46,896 bases of DNA. It comes from Thermoleophilia bacterium. Lineage in GTDB: Bacteria; Actinomycetota; Thermoleophilia; Gaiellales; SKUG01. The translations under genes and the position numbers were made by a program. Below are positions 30,105 through 36,948 of the stretch, one piece after another. The stretch spans positions 1 to 46,896 of the forward strand of contig JAOPYS010000244.1 in the NCBI GenBank assembly GCA_025964465.1, given 5' to 3'. The notes under the pieces are model-generated. The model did no database searches. It was not told the DNA's origin and saw nothing but the letters and a program-made list of their open reading frames with translations. The first letter of the stretch is position 1. Each line of letters opens with the position of its first letter.

Positions 30105-31196
30105 CTACGCCGCGGCAGGCGAAGTGGGGGAACGCCGCCGCGACGAAGATGTAGTGGGCGCGTCCTGCGCCGCGTCGACCGCGCCCGCGAGATCCGCGAA
30201 CTCGGCATCCATCGCGACCTGCTCCGCAGGCGCCAGCTCCTCGCCCGCGTCGGACGCCTCCTCGAGGTCACCCTCGAGCAGCGCCGTCTCCTCCTCGGAG
30301 ACCGCGGGCGGCGTGAACTGGTCGATGCGCTCGCTGACCGCGTTGGCCTGCGCGACGGTCCAGGCGTCGTGGTCCTTCCAGCGGAGGCCGTGCGCGGCGC
30401 TCCACCCCACGAGCTCGGCCTTCTCGTCGTCGGCGAGGGTCGACGCTGCCGTGACGAGGTCGCCGAACCAGCTGTCCGGGAGGACGTCGTTCGCGAGCGC
30501 CACGACCTGGGCGTCGGCCGCGGCCGGCTCGGCCGGCGCTGGGGTTGGCGCGGGCCGACGCCGGGTCGCGGGCCGCTTCGCGGGACCGGTCCCCACCGCC
30601 GCCAGAGCCGGCTGGTCGTCACGCACGACCTCCACCTCGCCGGCCGGCACGGCGTCGACGATCTCGTCGCTCGTGTACAGGCCGCTCAGGTCGTTCGGGA
30701 ACGCCTTCCGAAGCGCGATGGCCTCGGTCGCCTTCGCCAGCATGTGGGCGGGCATCTTCCGCTGCATGTGGCTCGCGCTCCCTCCGGTGTACTCCGTCCA
30801 CGTCAGCGGAACCGTCATCGGCTCGTCCCAATCGTGCCGCAGCACGGACACGCGGCAGGCGGCGGGTGGGGTGGGGTTGATCCACACGTCGACCCACTCC
30901 CGCCCGTCGGCCGTCCACTCGGGGGGGCGCTGGCCGGCGTACTGGCCGCTGCGCTGCGCGATCAGGCGGAAACCGTCGATCGACGTGATCGGCGTGAGCT
31001 TCCCCCCCGTCTTGGTGGCGTAGATCTGTCGGCTGAACGGGTCGAGCGCGTACTTCTGGCACATGGCCAGGAAGAGGCTCAACTCGGCGTCGTTGAGCTC
31101 GCGACAGATCGTGGAGCGCATGACGTCGACTTGCTCGTCGGTGAACGAGATCAGTTCGGCGTTCTGCTGGCGGCGTTCGAGTGCGGTGCTGGTCAT
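30105..31196 (-). CDS. bet: Bet/RecT-type phage single-strand annealing recombinase
   Basis: 363 residues from the ATG at 31196 with GGAG upstream. The N-terminal ~190 residues match the phage recombination protein Bet: LSLFLAMCQKYALDPFSRQIYATK, then LTPITSIDGFRLIAQRSGQYAGQ, then an AlRKAFP-like core (AKATEAIALRKAFPNDLSGLYTSDE in parts). The C-terminal ~170 residues are acidic and Ala/Pro-rich, longer than the lambda protein, and could bind partners such as the host SSB. It anneals complementary single strands produced by an exonuclease; the PD-(D/E)XK nuclease gene lies directly upstream in the same operon. Confidence 0.88.
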   Translation of the reverse strand: MTSTALERRQQNAELISFTDEQVDVMRSTICRELNDAELSLFLAMCQKYALDPFSRQIYATKTGGKLTPITSIDGFRLIAQRSGQYAGQRPPEWTADGREWVDVWINPTPPAACRVSVLRHDWDEPMTVPLTWTEYTGGSASHMQRKMPAHMLAKATEAIALRKAFPNDLSGLYTSDEIVDAVPAGEVEVVRDDQPALAAVGTGPAKRPATRRRPAPTPAPAEPAAADAQVVALANDVLPDSWFGDLVTAASTLADDEKAELVGWSAAHGLRWKDHDAWTVAQANAVSERIDQFTPPAVSEEETALLEGDLEEASDAGEELAPAEQVAMDAEFADLAGAVDAAQDAPTTSSSRRRSPTSPAAA

Positions 31197-31238
31197 GGGC
31201 GATCTCCGGGGTGCTGAGGGTTGGGGCGAGGACGGGGG

Positions 31239-32198
31239 TTAGAGGAAGGGGTACGCGTCGGCGGCCGCAGCCACCTCGGACTCCTTGATGACGCGGCGCA
31301 ACTCGCCGCCGAGCGCCTTGCGATGCGCGTACACCCCGAACAGCGCCGCGAAGACGCGGAAGTCGGCGCGGTACTCGCGAGCGGTGCGCGTGATCGTGCT
31401 GACCGGGCGCCCGTCCTTGTGGCACCACACCACGGCGGTGCCGCTGATCGTCACGCCGATCTCCTCGCGCAGCGCCTTCGCGTACGCGGCGAGCTGGAGC
31501 ACGTGCTCGAGGTACACCGAGTTGCTCGTCTTGATATCGAGCACGAGCAGGCGGCCACGGGCGTCACGCACGAGCAGGTCGAACCGGCCCGCGTAGCGCG
31601 CGTGGTTGTCCACGACGATGCGCTCTACCTCGACCACCGTGTAGCCCGTGGAGCGCCACCACGTGACGTACGCCTCACACGGCCCGCGCAGCTCGGGGTC
31701 ATCGGGCAGGGGCGTATCGAGGATGTCGGCGCCCGCCGTCGTGATCCAGTCGTGCACGCGCGTGCCGATGTCGGCAGCCTCGTCCTTCGCGTTCTTGTGC
31801 GCGTCCTGCGCCAGCTGGCAGACGAGCGCGAACTCGGACGCGGGGATCACGGCTGCGAGGTCGAGGCGCTCGGCGCCGCGGCGCTGGAGCTCCTCCGCGA
31901 CCGCGTCGGCGGCCATGCGGGCTGCCCAGTGCACGAGGGCGGGCTTGTTCAGCTCCGACAGGATCGTGCTGACGGCGGGCACGCGCTCGAACTTCGCGCC
32001 CTCGCCCTTGCAGGCGGTGCACTTCTTCGTCGTGCCGGGTCGCACGCCGGGGATCGTGCCGGTCTCGAGGCACGTCGCGCACTCGTAGCGCAGGCGGTAG
32101 CTGTGGTCGCTGTCGCGGTACACGACGCGCGTGACGGGGTGCACGGGCGTCGCGACGGTAGGGGCGGGCGGGGCTGGGGCGATGGCGAGGGCGGTCAT
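31239..32198 (-). CDS. PD-(D/E)XK exonuclease (Cas4/RecB-like) with zinc finger
   Basis: 319 residues from the ATG at 32198 with AGGAG upstream. The nuclease core is complete: His149 (GTRVHDWI), Asp207 (YAGRFDLLV), Asp221 and Lys223 (LLVLDIKTSN), and Gln235 (LQLAAYAKAL), as in Cas4/RecB-type exonucleases. An N-terminal CxxC pair (Cys40, Cys43) and another (Cys60, Cys63; KKCTACKGEG) form a DnaJ-like zinc finger before the core. It should resect DNA ends to feed the Bet annealing protein encoded directly downstream. The zinc finger in this position is unusual for the lambda-type partner nucleases I know. Confidence 0.82.
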   Translation of the reverse strand: MTALAIAPAPPAPTVATPVHPVTRVVYRDSDHSYRLRYECATCLETGTIPGVRPGTTKKCTACKGEGAKFERVPAVSTILSELNKPALVHWAARMAADAVAEELQRRGAERLDLAAVIPASEFALVCQLAQDAHKNAKDEAADIGTRVHDWITTAGADILDTPLPDDPELRGPCEAYVTWWRSTGYTVVEVERIVVDNHARYAGRFDLLVRDARGRLLVLDIKTSNSVYLEHVLQLAAYAKALREEIGVTISGTAVVWCHKDGRPVSTITRTAREYRADFRVFAALFGVYAHRKALGGELRRVIKESEVAAAADAYPFL

Positions 32199-32223
32199 GT
32201 GATCGGGCTCCTGGGGCGAGGGG

Positions 32224-32427
32224 TCAGGCGGCGGGCGGCAGTGAGCCGTCGTCGTCGTGGTCGAGGACGCAGCACGGACCCGCGCCGCTGGTGGTGAGGA
32301 GGGCGGGGTGCCACTTCTCGCCGCAGCACCAGCAGGACTCGGCGAACGGCACGACGACGTTCTGCGGCGCGCGGGCGATGGTTGGCACGGCGGGCAGCGG
32401 CCGCAGTGGGCGGGGGGCGTACGTCAT
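32224..32427 (-). CDS. small cysteine-rich phage protein
   Basis: 67 residues. The start overlaps the preceding stop by 4 bases. It carries CWCCGEKWH and, 18 residues on, GPCCVLDHDDDG, so four or five cysteines and a histidine could bind one zinc. No further features. Probably a small DNA- or protein-binding early protein. Confidence 0.5.
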   Translation of the reverse strand: MTYAPRPLRPLPAVPTIARAPQNVVVPFAESCWCCGEKWHPALLTTSGAGPCCVLDHDDDGSLPPAA

Positions 32428-32717
32428 GCGGCCAGACCAACGGCCGCGAGGTCGACCTCGACCGGCTCACCGATCAGGGTCCGGGGATCCATGCCCGCGA
32501 ACTTCACCAGCTTGCAGAGCGTCACCCAGTCGGGGCGCTTCGGCTTCGCCTTCTTCTCGTCCTCGGCCTCGGGGTCGGGGATGACTTCGAGCGCTCGGAT
32601 GGTGGCCGGGTCGAGGCGGCATAGCCGGGCGAACTTCGCGTGGGAGAGGCCGAGCTCGGCGCGTCGCTGTCGGATCGCGGCGGCGGAATCGGGGTCTGGG
32701 TTGGGGGCAACTGTCAC
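32424..32717 (-). CDS. Cro-like XRE-family regulator, first gene of the early operon
   Basis: 97 residues from a GTG at 32717, with AAGGA seven bases upstream. An XRE-like helix-turn-helix is present: IRQRRAELGLSHAKFARLCRLDPATIRALE, interrupted by a Lys/Glu-rich loop (PEAEDEKKAKPKRPDW), then VTLCKLVKFAGMDPRTLIGEP, the usual end of the domain. It is divergent from a second XRE gene, the layout of a cI/cro switch. As the leader of the early operon it is the likely Cro counterpart. A TTGACG/TTTACT promoter lies about 45-75 bases upstream. Confidence 0.72.
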   Translation of the reverse strand: MTVAPNPDPDSAAAIRQRRAELGLSHAKFARLCRLDPATIRALEVIPDPEAEDEKKAKPKRPDWVTLCKLVKFAGMDPRTLIGEPVEVDLAAVGLAA

Positions 32718-32761
32718 TGGACGATCCTTCGTGTCGGAACCGCGTGGAATCACGGTTGTGA

Positions 32762-32791
32762 AGTAAAGCATGACTAGCGGATACTCGTCAA
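32762..32791 (-). promoter_or_regulatory. putative early leftward promoter
   Basis: On the minus strand: -35 TTGACG (32791-32786), 18-base spacer, -10 TTTACT (32767-32762). It faces the Cro-like gene. The -35 box lies 7 bases from an inverted repeat that could be an operator, so repressor bound there would block it. Confidence 0.5.
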
Positions 32792-32798
32792 CTGATTC

Positions 32799-32831
32799 AT
32801 CGGAATCGTTACCGATATGTGATCCGATATG
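32799..32831. promoter_or_regulatory. operator region of the lysis/lysogeny switch
   Basis: An inverted repeat ATCGG (32799-32803) / CCGAT (32812-32816) and a direct repeat CCGATATG at 32812-32819 and 32824-32831, 12 bases apart. It lies between the divergent XRE genes, in the most AT-rich part of the window. The second copy runs into the first possible repressor start (ATG 32829), which suggests a leaderless repressor message as for lambda cI. Confidence 0.5.
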
Positions 32832-33200
32832 AACGGGTCTATGCCGATGACCGACAACGTTCAGTCGCCCGTACACGGCGACCGCATCCACGCCCTGCGG
32901 GTCGCCCAATCCAGCGACGCTCGCCCGAAGTGGGCCGCGCTCCACGACATCTCGGATGCGACGCTGGCGCGGGCCGAGCGGTCCGATCCGCGTGTGACCG
33001 CCCGGTCGCTGCGCAAGATCGCGGCGGCGCTCGGCGTTCACCTCAGCGAGATCTACACCGATGCGCCCGACGACCTCGGGGGCACCCCGGGCGGACCGCC
33101 TGCGTGGTTCTCGTCGCACTGGGAGCAGCTCGAGGCGCGGTTGGCAGACATCGAGCGGCAGAACGCCGAGCTGCTCCGCGAGCTAAGGAAGCGACGATGA
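32829..33200 (+). CDS. XRE-family phage repressor (cI-like)
   Basis: 123 residues from the ATG at 32829 (ATGs at 32841 and 32847 are alternatives; none has a clear ribosome-binding site). HTH region: DRIHALRVAQSSDARPKWAALHDISDATLARAERSDPRVTARSLRKIAAALGVHLSEIY (shown here in parts: VAQSSDARPKWAAL; SLRKIAAALGVHLSEI). The C-terminus (HWEQLEARLADIERQNAELLREL) is a short coiled coil for dimerisation rather than the LexA-like cleavable domain of lambda cI, so induction must work differently. The stop overlaps the next start (ATGA), tying its translation to an exported protein. Confidence 0.72.
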   Translation: MNGSMPMTDNVQSPVHGDRIHALRVAQSSDARPKWAALHDISDATLARAERSDPRVTARSLRKIAAALGVHLSEIYTDAPDDLGGTPGGPPAWFSSHWEQLEARLADIERQNAELLRELRKRR

Positions 33201-33982
33201 TCCGCGCAGCACTCGCACTACTCGTCGCGACGATCGGGGTCGCGGTCAGCGCCCCGACGATCGCGGCTGCTGAGCCGGCGATGCCCACCACGCCGGGTGG
33301 TTTCGTGACGATCCTGAACCACCCGGTACTGTCGTGGACCCTGCCCGCCGGCGCCACGCTCGAGTACCTTCGCGTCTCCACCAGCGCGACGGTCGACGGT
33401 GACGGTCGCCTCGTCGGCCCAGGCCTGTCGATCGTCACCCCCACCGAGTTGGACCCGCTGTGCTGGGTGGGCGACGACGAATACTGCGACGAGGAGTCGG
33501 TGGTGACGATCCCGCCGACAGACACGTCATCATGGGACCCGAGGCGCAACATCCAGTTTCCTGGCGCCCACTTCTGGCAGGTCGAGACGAGCAGCATCGG
33601 CGATGCCGGGCAGGTCGTCCGCGAGTTCAGTCGCCCCCGCCGGTTCGTCGTCCGCCGCAACTTCCAGAAGCCGCGGCTCCCGAATCGGCTGAGCGGGACC
33701 GACGACGGATCCGTCGTGTCGCTCGAGCTCCCCTTCTCGATTGCCACCAACACGCGGTTCACGCCAGTTACGCTGGTGGCTCGGCATGCCGGCAAGGTCG
33801 CCTGCAAGCGCACCCACCTGCTTCGCAAGGTCGACGCGTACCCCACGACCTCCTACACCGCCTACTGCGACTTCGGGCGAGCCCTGCGCGGGCGAACAGT
33901 GTCGTACCGCCTCACGATTGGCTCCAAGGCGTCGACAGGCTTCGCGTGGATCGCCAACGGCGAGTTCACCCTGCCGACCTAA
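33197..33982 (+). CDS. exported protein coupled to the phage repressor
   Basis: 261 residues from the ATG at 33197, which overlaps the repressor stop by 4 bases. A signal peptide is clear (MIRAALALLVATIGVAVSAP, cut near TIAAAEP). The mature protein is beta-rich with two domains of about 100 residues (PVLSWTLPAGATLEYLRVSTS; PRLPNRLSGTDDGSVVSLELPF), resembling tandem fibronectin/Ig-like domains found in Thermoleophilia secreted proteins, and four cysteines (PLCWVGDDEYCDE; KVACKRTHL; AYCDFG) that may form disulfides. Being made with the repressor in a lysogen, it is a candidate for superinfection exclusion or surface modification. No known family assigned. Confidence 0.68.
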   Translation: MIRAALALLVATIGVAVSAPTIAAAEPAMPTTPGGFVTILNHPVLSWTLPAGATLEYLRVSTSATVDGDGRLVGPGLSIVTPTELDPLCWVGDDEYCDEESVVTIPPTDTSSWDPRRNIQFPGAHFWQVETSSIGDAGQVVREFSRPRRFVVRRNFQKPRLPNRLSGTDDGSVVSLELPFSIATNTRFTPVTLVARHAGKVACKRTHLLRKVDAYPTTSYTAYCDFGRALRGRTVSYRLTIGSKASTGFAWIANGEFTLPT

Positions 33983-34272
33983 CCGGCGAATCCCGGCCGG
34001 AGCCCATCCTCCAACTCGCCGGCCGCGCTCACCGCCGCGTCCCCGGCGGCGCGGATCCGGAGCGCGGCCCACGCGGCCCCGCCACGCACGCGGCGGAGTT
34101 CGTCCTCGAGCTCGACGATCCGCGCGGTGCGTTCGGCGACGACCGCGCAGCAGCGATGGCACGCATCGACGCAGTCCTCGTGCCTCACCGTCGTCGCTCC
34201 CAGTTCGTTCCCTGCAACGTATTCGCCCAATATCTGATGATTCCTCGCACGTGCTTGCCATCGAACGAACAT
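33979..34272 (-). CDS. possible small coiled-coil phage protein
   Basis: About 97 residues from an ATG at 34272; a GTG about 30 codons in is an alternative that matches where the codon usage becomes G/C-biased. Contains DCVDACHRCCAVVAERTARIVELEDELRRV (in parts: HEDCVDACHRCC; ERTARIVELEDELR), a Cys/His cluster followed by a coiled coil. It overlaps the convergent exported-protein gene by 4 bases. The 34,273-34,350 stretch upstream is AT-richer and may hold promoters for this gene and the next. Confidence 0.4.
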   Translation of the reverse strand: MFVRWQARARNHQILGEYVAGNELGATTVRHEDCVDACHRCCAVVAERTARIVELEDELRRVRGGAAWAALRIRAAGDAAVSAAGELEDGLRPGFAG

Positions 34273-34350
34273 CGTCTCGGCGAGCAGCACACGACAGTCG
34301 TCGAGCAGGACGACGCCTCGACCATCACTCGATCGAGGAGCAACACCACC

Positions 34351-34755
34351 ATGGCGCACTACAGCCTCAACGGCCTCCGCTACACCGCCACGCAGCAGCC
34401 CAACGGCAGCGTGCAGATCCAGACGCACCAGGACGCGAGCATGAAGCTGCTCACCAGCGCCGTGATCCCACCGGAGGCGCTCCCGACGATCGTCGGCGTG
34501 CTCACCGACGCGAAGGCCGCGGCCGCTGCAACCGTCGAGCGCGAAGCCGCCGAGGCCGCGATCGACCTCGTTGAGCGCGCCGTCGAGCAGGGCGACGCGA
34601 AGCCCGTGCCCGCCGAGGCGCAGTCATCTCCGGTCGCGTCGCTGCCGGAGCGGCCCGCGGATGGCGCGACCGTGACGCACATCGTCGACGGCGCGAAGGA
34701 CCGGCCCGCCGGCGCACCGCGCCGCGCGCGCCCCGCTCCGACGAAGGCGAAGTAG
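34351..34755 (+). CDS. hypothetical phage protein
   Basis: 134 residues from the ATG at 34351 with GAGGAG about ten bases upstream. N-terminal ~50 residues look beta-rich (HYSLNGLRYTATQQPNGSVQI); the middle is an Ala/Glu-rich helix (AAAAATVEREAAEAAIDLVERAVE); the C-terminus is Pro/Arg/Lys-rich and basic (GAPRRARPAPTKAK). The function is not recognised. It is in the rightward lysogeny cluster, so it may also be expressed in lysogens. It ends 13 bases before a strong hairpin. Confidence 0.55.
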   Translation: MAHYSLNGLRYTATQQPNGSVQIQTHQDASMKLLTSAVIPPEALPTIVGVLTDAKAAAAATVEREAAEAAIDLVERAVEQGDAKPVPAEAQSSPVASLPERPADGATVTHIVDGAKDRPAGAPRRARPAPTKAK

Positions 34756-34768
34756 CCCGGGAACGAGC

Positions 34769-34800
34769 GAGGGGACCGGCACGCCCGCGCCGGTCCCCTC
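34769..34800. terminator. strong bidirectional terminator
   Basis: A perfect 12-base stem (34769-34780 GAGGGGACCGGC with 34789-34800) and an 8-base loop. It lies 13 bases after the rightward gene ending at 34755 and 66 bases after the leftward endolysin ending at 34867, and so isolates the lysogeny cluster from late transcription. Confidence 0.8.
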
Positions 34801-34866
34801 AGATCCCCCTGCCCAGTGGGGGCGCCTCTCGCTGCTACACCGTCCGGCGAGCAGAAGCCTGCGTGT

Positions 34867-35592
34867 TCAGCGCGTGACGCGCACCACTCGGTCGACAAGC
34901 GTGAGCGGGCGGATGCGCTCGAACACGCCATCCGCGCCGTTGCCGTCGCTGACCGCGCCACCCGAGCTGGTGTTGCCCTCGATGGTGTGCACGTGCGTTG
35001 CCACCCGCCCGGGCGCGGGGTCGCCGTGCTGGTTGCAGTAGCCCACGAGCAGGCCCGTGTGGTCGAACGTGAACGCCACGATGTCGCCCGCGAGCCCCGC
35101 GCGCTTCGACCCCAGCACGTACATGCCGGCGAGGCGTCCGAGGTTGCGCACGGCGGCCCAGGCGCGCGTGACCGCCTTCGACCCGGCGGCGAGGTAGGCG
35201 GCGGCGTCCGTGTCGGCGCACCACGGCTCGCCCGGCACGCCGCCGTTCGCGCGGATGATGCGCTCCACCTCGGGCCCGCGGTTGTTGCCGCCCTGCTCGC
35301 GCACGTCGAGCCACTTCCGAAACTCGGTGAGCGCCCGCAACCGGAGGGGCATGCGCTTCCACTGGATCGCGTCGTCGTACAGCTGGACGGCCTTCTCAGC
35401 CACCGCGACGCTCTGCTGCTGCCGCGATACCAGCTTCGGCTTCTCCGACGGAGTGAGCTTCGTGCGCGGCGTCCAGCTAGTGAGCGTCCCACGCGTCCTC
35501 GCCAGCGCGCGCCGACGAGCCGCGAGCCGCACCACCCACTTCGCGCGGTTCGCCTGCAGCGTGACGAGCGACTGGTCGCGGAGCGCCTTCAC
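34867..35592 (-). CDS. endolysin, CHAP-like cysteine peptidase/amidase
   Basis: 241 residues from a GTG at 35592 overlapping the preceding stop. The N-terminal ~95 residues are basic and helical. The C-terminal ~140 residues match CHAP-like phage lysins: PGEPWCADTDAAAYL gives the nucleophile Cys125, AGDIVAFTFDHTGLLVGY gives His178, and HVHTIEGNTSSGG provides the third polar residue (Glu205 or Asn207). Such enzymes cut peptidoglycan stem peptides or cross-links. It has no signal peptide, in agreement with release through a holin encoded immediately upstream. A terminator follows. Confidence 0.82.
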   Translation of the reverse strand: MKALRDQSLVTLQANRAKWVVRLAARRRALARTRGTLTSWTPRTKLTPSEKPKLVSRQQQSVAVAEKAVQLYDDAIQWKRMPLRLRALTEFRKWLDVREQGGNNRGPEVERIIRANGGVPGEPWCADTDAAAYLAAGSKAVTRAWAAVRNLGRLAGMYVLGSKRAGLAGDIVAFTFDHTGLLVGYCNQHGDPAPGRVATHVHTIEGNTSSGGAVSDGNGADGVFERIRPLTLVDRVVRVTR

Positions 35593-36095
35593 GAGAACAC
35601 GCCCAGCGCCAGCAGCACGCCGTCGACGATGACGACCATGACGGCGGCGATCGCGACGATGCCGAGCCAGTCGCCCCGCACCGCACCTTCCTCGCGCGGC
35701 GGGAGCGGCGTGACGCCCCGCGGCGGGCCGCCGAACAGCGGCGTCGTGTTCACGACCGTCGTCGGCGCCGCCTCCCTCACCGCCTCCAGCAGACCCGAGC
35801 GGCGAGCATCCGCAGCCATCACGGCACCGCGCCCAGCCACAGCCTCCTTGCGCAGCAGGTACCGCCCGATGGTCACGAGCGCCGGAAGGCCGATCGCCCC
35901 GGCCACGACGGCGATCCGATCGAGGGTGCGATCCCACAGCCACGGAGGCGCAGCGAGGGCGAAGATGACGACGGTGAGCGCGACGGCGTACGCGATGAGA
36001 GCGTCCGGATCGCGGCGGATGTGCTTGACGGCGAGCGGGTCCACGAGGGCCTCCACGTTCGGGGGTACGTGGTGGCGGCGTCCGCGAGGTGTCAC
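35589..36095 (-). CDS. holin-like membrane protein
   Basis: 168 residues from a GTG at 36095. Two hydrophobic segments near the N-terminus (DALIAYAVALTVVIFALAAPPWLW; AVVAGAIGLPALVTIGRYLL) and one at the C-terminus (WLGIVAIAAVMVVIVDGVLLALGVF), with a hydrophilic middle (TTPLFGGPPRGVTPLPPREE). Direct coupling by GTGA to the endolysin gene supports a holin role, but the sequence family is not recognised and it is somewhat long for a holin. No strong ribosome-binding site is seen. Confidence 0.6.
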   Translation of the reverse strand: MTPRGRRHHVPPNVEALVDPLAVKHIRRDPDALIAYAVALTVVIFALAAPPWLWDRTLDRIAVVAGAIGLPALVTIGRYLLRKEAVAGRGAVMAADARRSGLLEAVREAAPTTVVNTTPLFGGPPRGVTPLPPREEGAVRGDWLGIVAIAAVMVVIVDGVLLALGVFS

Positions 36096-36157
36096 AACTT
36101 CGTGACGATCCCGCGCGCAGGGTTGCGCGGCGCCAGCGCGACGCGCACCATCACGGC

Positions 36158-36265
36158 ATGGACGATCACGACCGCCCCAATCGCACCGAGCTCGCCGGCG
36201 CCGCCCTGCTCGGCCTGCTCCTCGCGGGCGCCGTGCTCACGGCCGCCTGGCGCGTGCTGGCGTAG
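36158..36265 (+). CDS. 35-residue single-span membrane peptide
   Basis: ATG at 36158, TAG at 36263. A polar start (MDDHDRPNRTE) is followed by one transmembrane segment (LAGAALLGLLLAGAVLTAAW) and a short basic end. It points against the surrounding late genes and is followed 7 bases later by a hairpin. No clear ribosome-binding site, so expression is uncertain. Such peptides in phages can be antiholins or exclusion factors; this is only a possibility. Confidence 0.4.
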   Translation: MDDHDRPNRTELAGAALLGLLLAGAVLTAAWRVLA

Positions 36266-36272
36266 AAGACGA

Positions 36273-36306
36273 AACGGCCGGAGGCGCAACACGCCCTCCG
36301 GCCGTT
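36273..36306. terminator. hairpin terminator after the small membrane peptide
   Basis: A 12-base perfect stem (36273-36284 AACGGCCGGAGG with 36295-36306) and a 10-base loop, starting 7 bases after the TAG. It could also stop leftward transcription arriving from the late genes. Confidence 0.75.
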
Positions 36307-36639
36307 CCTGATGTTGCCGCCCCCTCCGCGCCATTCGGCGGGCAGCTGGCGGGTCTCCTTGTGGTGCGTCTCGGTATCCACCGTGTCGCGCCTTCTCAGC
36401 GCGTCGAACAATAGCGGAATGCGTCGGACGCTGTGGCGCCTGCCAACACAGTGTCGCCGAATCCCGCTCTGAGCGAGAAATCCGGCCAATCACACCGCCG
36501 GACCGGTAGTCGGGGGCTACTCAGTCCGGCACGGCCAGTAGGATCGGCATGACGCCTGCGGAGTCTCGTCTTCTCAGCGGAATGCGCAGGTAGCTGCGGG
36601 CGTCATCGCCATCCATCCACCGAACCAAAGGAGCAGGCC
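36307..36639. other. non-coding interval in the late region
   Basis: No convincing gene. CTTCTCAGCG occurs at 36392-36401 and 36570-36579, and AGCGGAATGCG at 36413-36423 and 36576-36586; in the second place the two overlap. The repeats may be regulatory sites for the small gene downstream. A weak leftward frame across 36166-36489 has poor codon bias and was not accepted. Confidence 0.5.
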
Positions 36640-36780
36640 ATGAGCCTGAACCAGCCGCCGGGGGCATCCCGGCACTTCGAGCCGATCGACCAGCCAGTGC
36701 ACATCTACGCGCCCTCGGGACGCGTGATGTGGACAGTGATGCCGCCGGGTGACCGCCCGGTGATCATCATGGCTCGCTGA
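36640..36780 (+). CDS. 46-residue phage protein
   Basis: ATG at 36640 preceded by AAAGGAG at the right distance; stop TGA at 36778-36780. The sequence (MSLNQPPGASRHFEPI, VHIYAPSGRVMWTVMPPG, RPVIIMAR) looks like a compact beta hairpin; no membrane segment. The strong ribosome-binding site and the hairpin terminator 20 bases downstream make it a convincing independent gene that runs opposite to the flanking late genes. No family is recognised. Confidence 0.62.
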   Translation: MSLNQPPGASRHFEPIDQPVHIYAPSGRVMWTVMPPGDRPVIIMAR

Positions 36781-36800
36781 TCGTCTCGCACGCAACCAAC

Positions 36801-36824
36801 GGGGGTCGGCTTCGGCCGGCCCCC
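36801..36824 (+). terminator. UUCG-tetraloop hairpin terminator
   Basis: GGGGGTCGGC-TTCG-GCCGGCCCCC: a 10-base stem with one G-T wobble, capped by the very stable TTCG tetraloop, 20 bases after the 46-residue gene. Confidence 0.8.
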
Positions 36825-36880
36825 CGCGGTGCGAGCGCCATCGGCATCGAGCGCCCGCAACCTTGAGTCCTTCGTCACCG

Positions 36881-36903
36881 TCCGACGCGTCTGACGCGTC
36901 CGA
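36881..36903. repeat. inverted repeat with doubled GACGCGTC
   Basis: TCCGACGCGTC and GACGCGTCCGA flank a single T; the arms are complementary except for one base. It lies 45 bases beyond the stop of the leftward gene ending at 36949. It could be a weak terminator or a protein-binding site; the rest of 36,825-36,948 shows nothing. Confidence 0.4.
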
Positions 36904-36948
36904 CACCCCCGTCTTCGAGTCCGGGGATCGAACTCCTGCCCCACCGGA

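Noticed and set aside
36166..36489. A leftward 107-codon frame in the late region
   Set aside because: Weak codon bias, no ribosome-binding site, crosses a strong hairpin and overlaps the small membrane peptide on the other strand.
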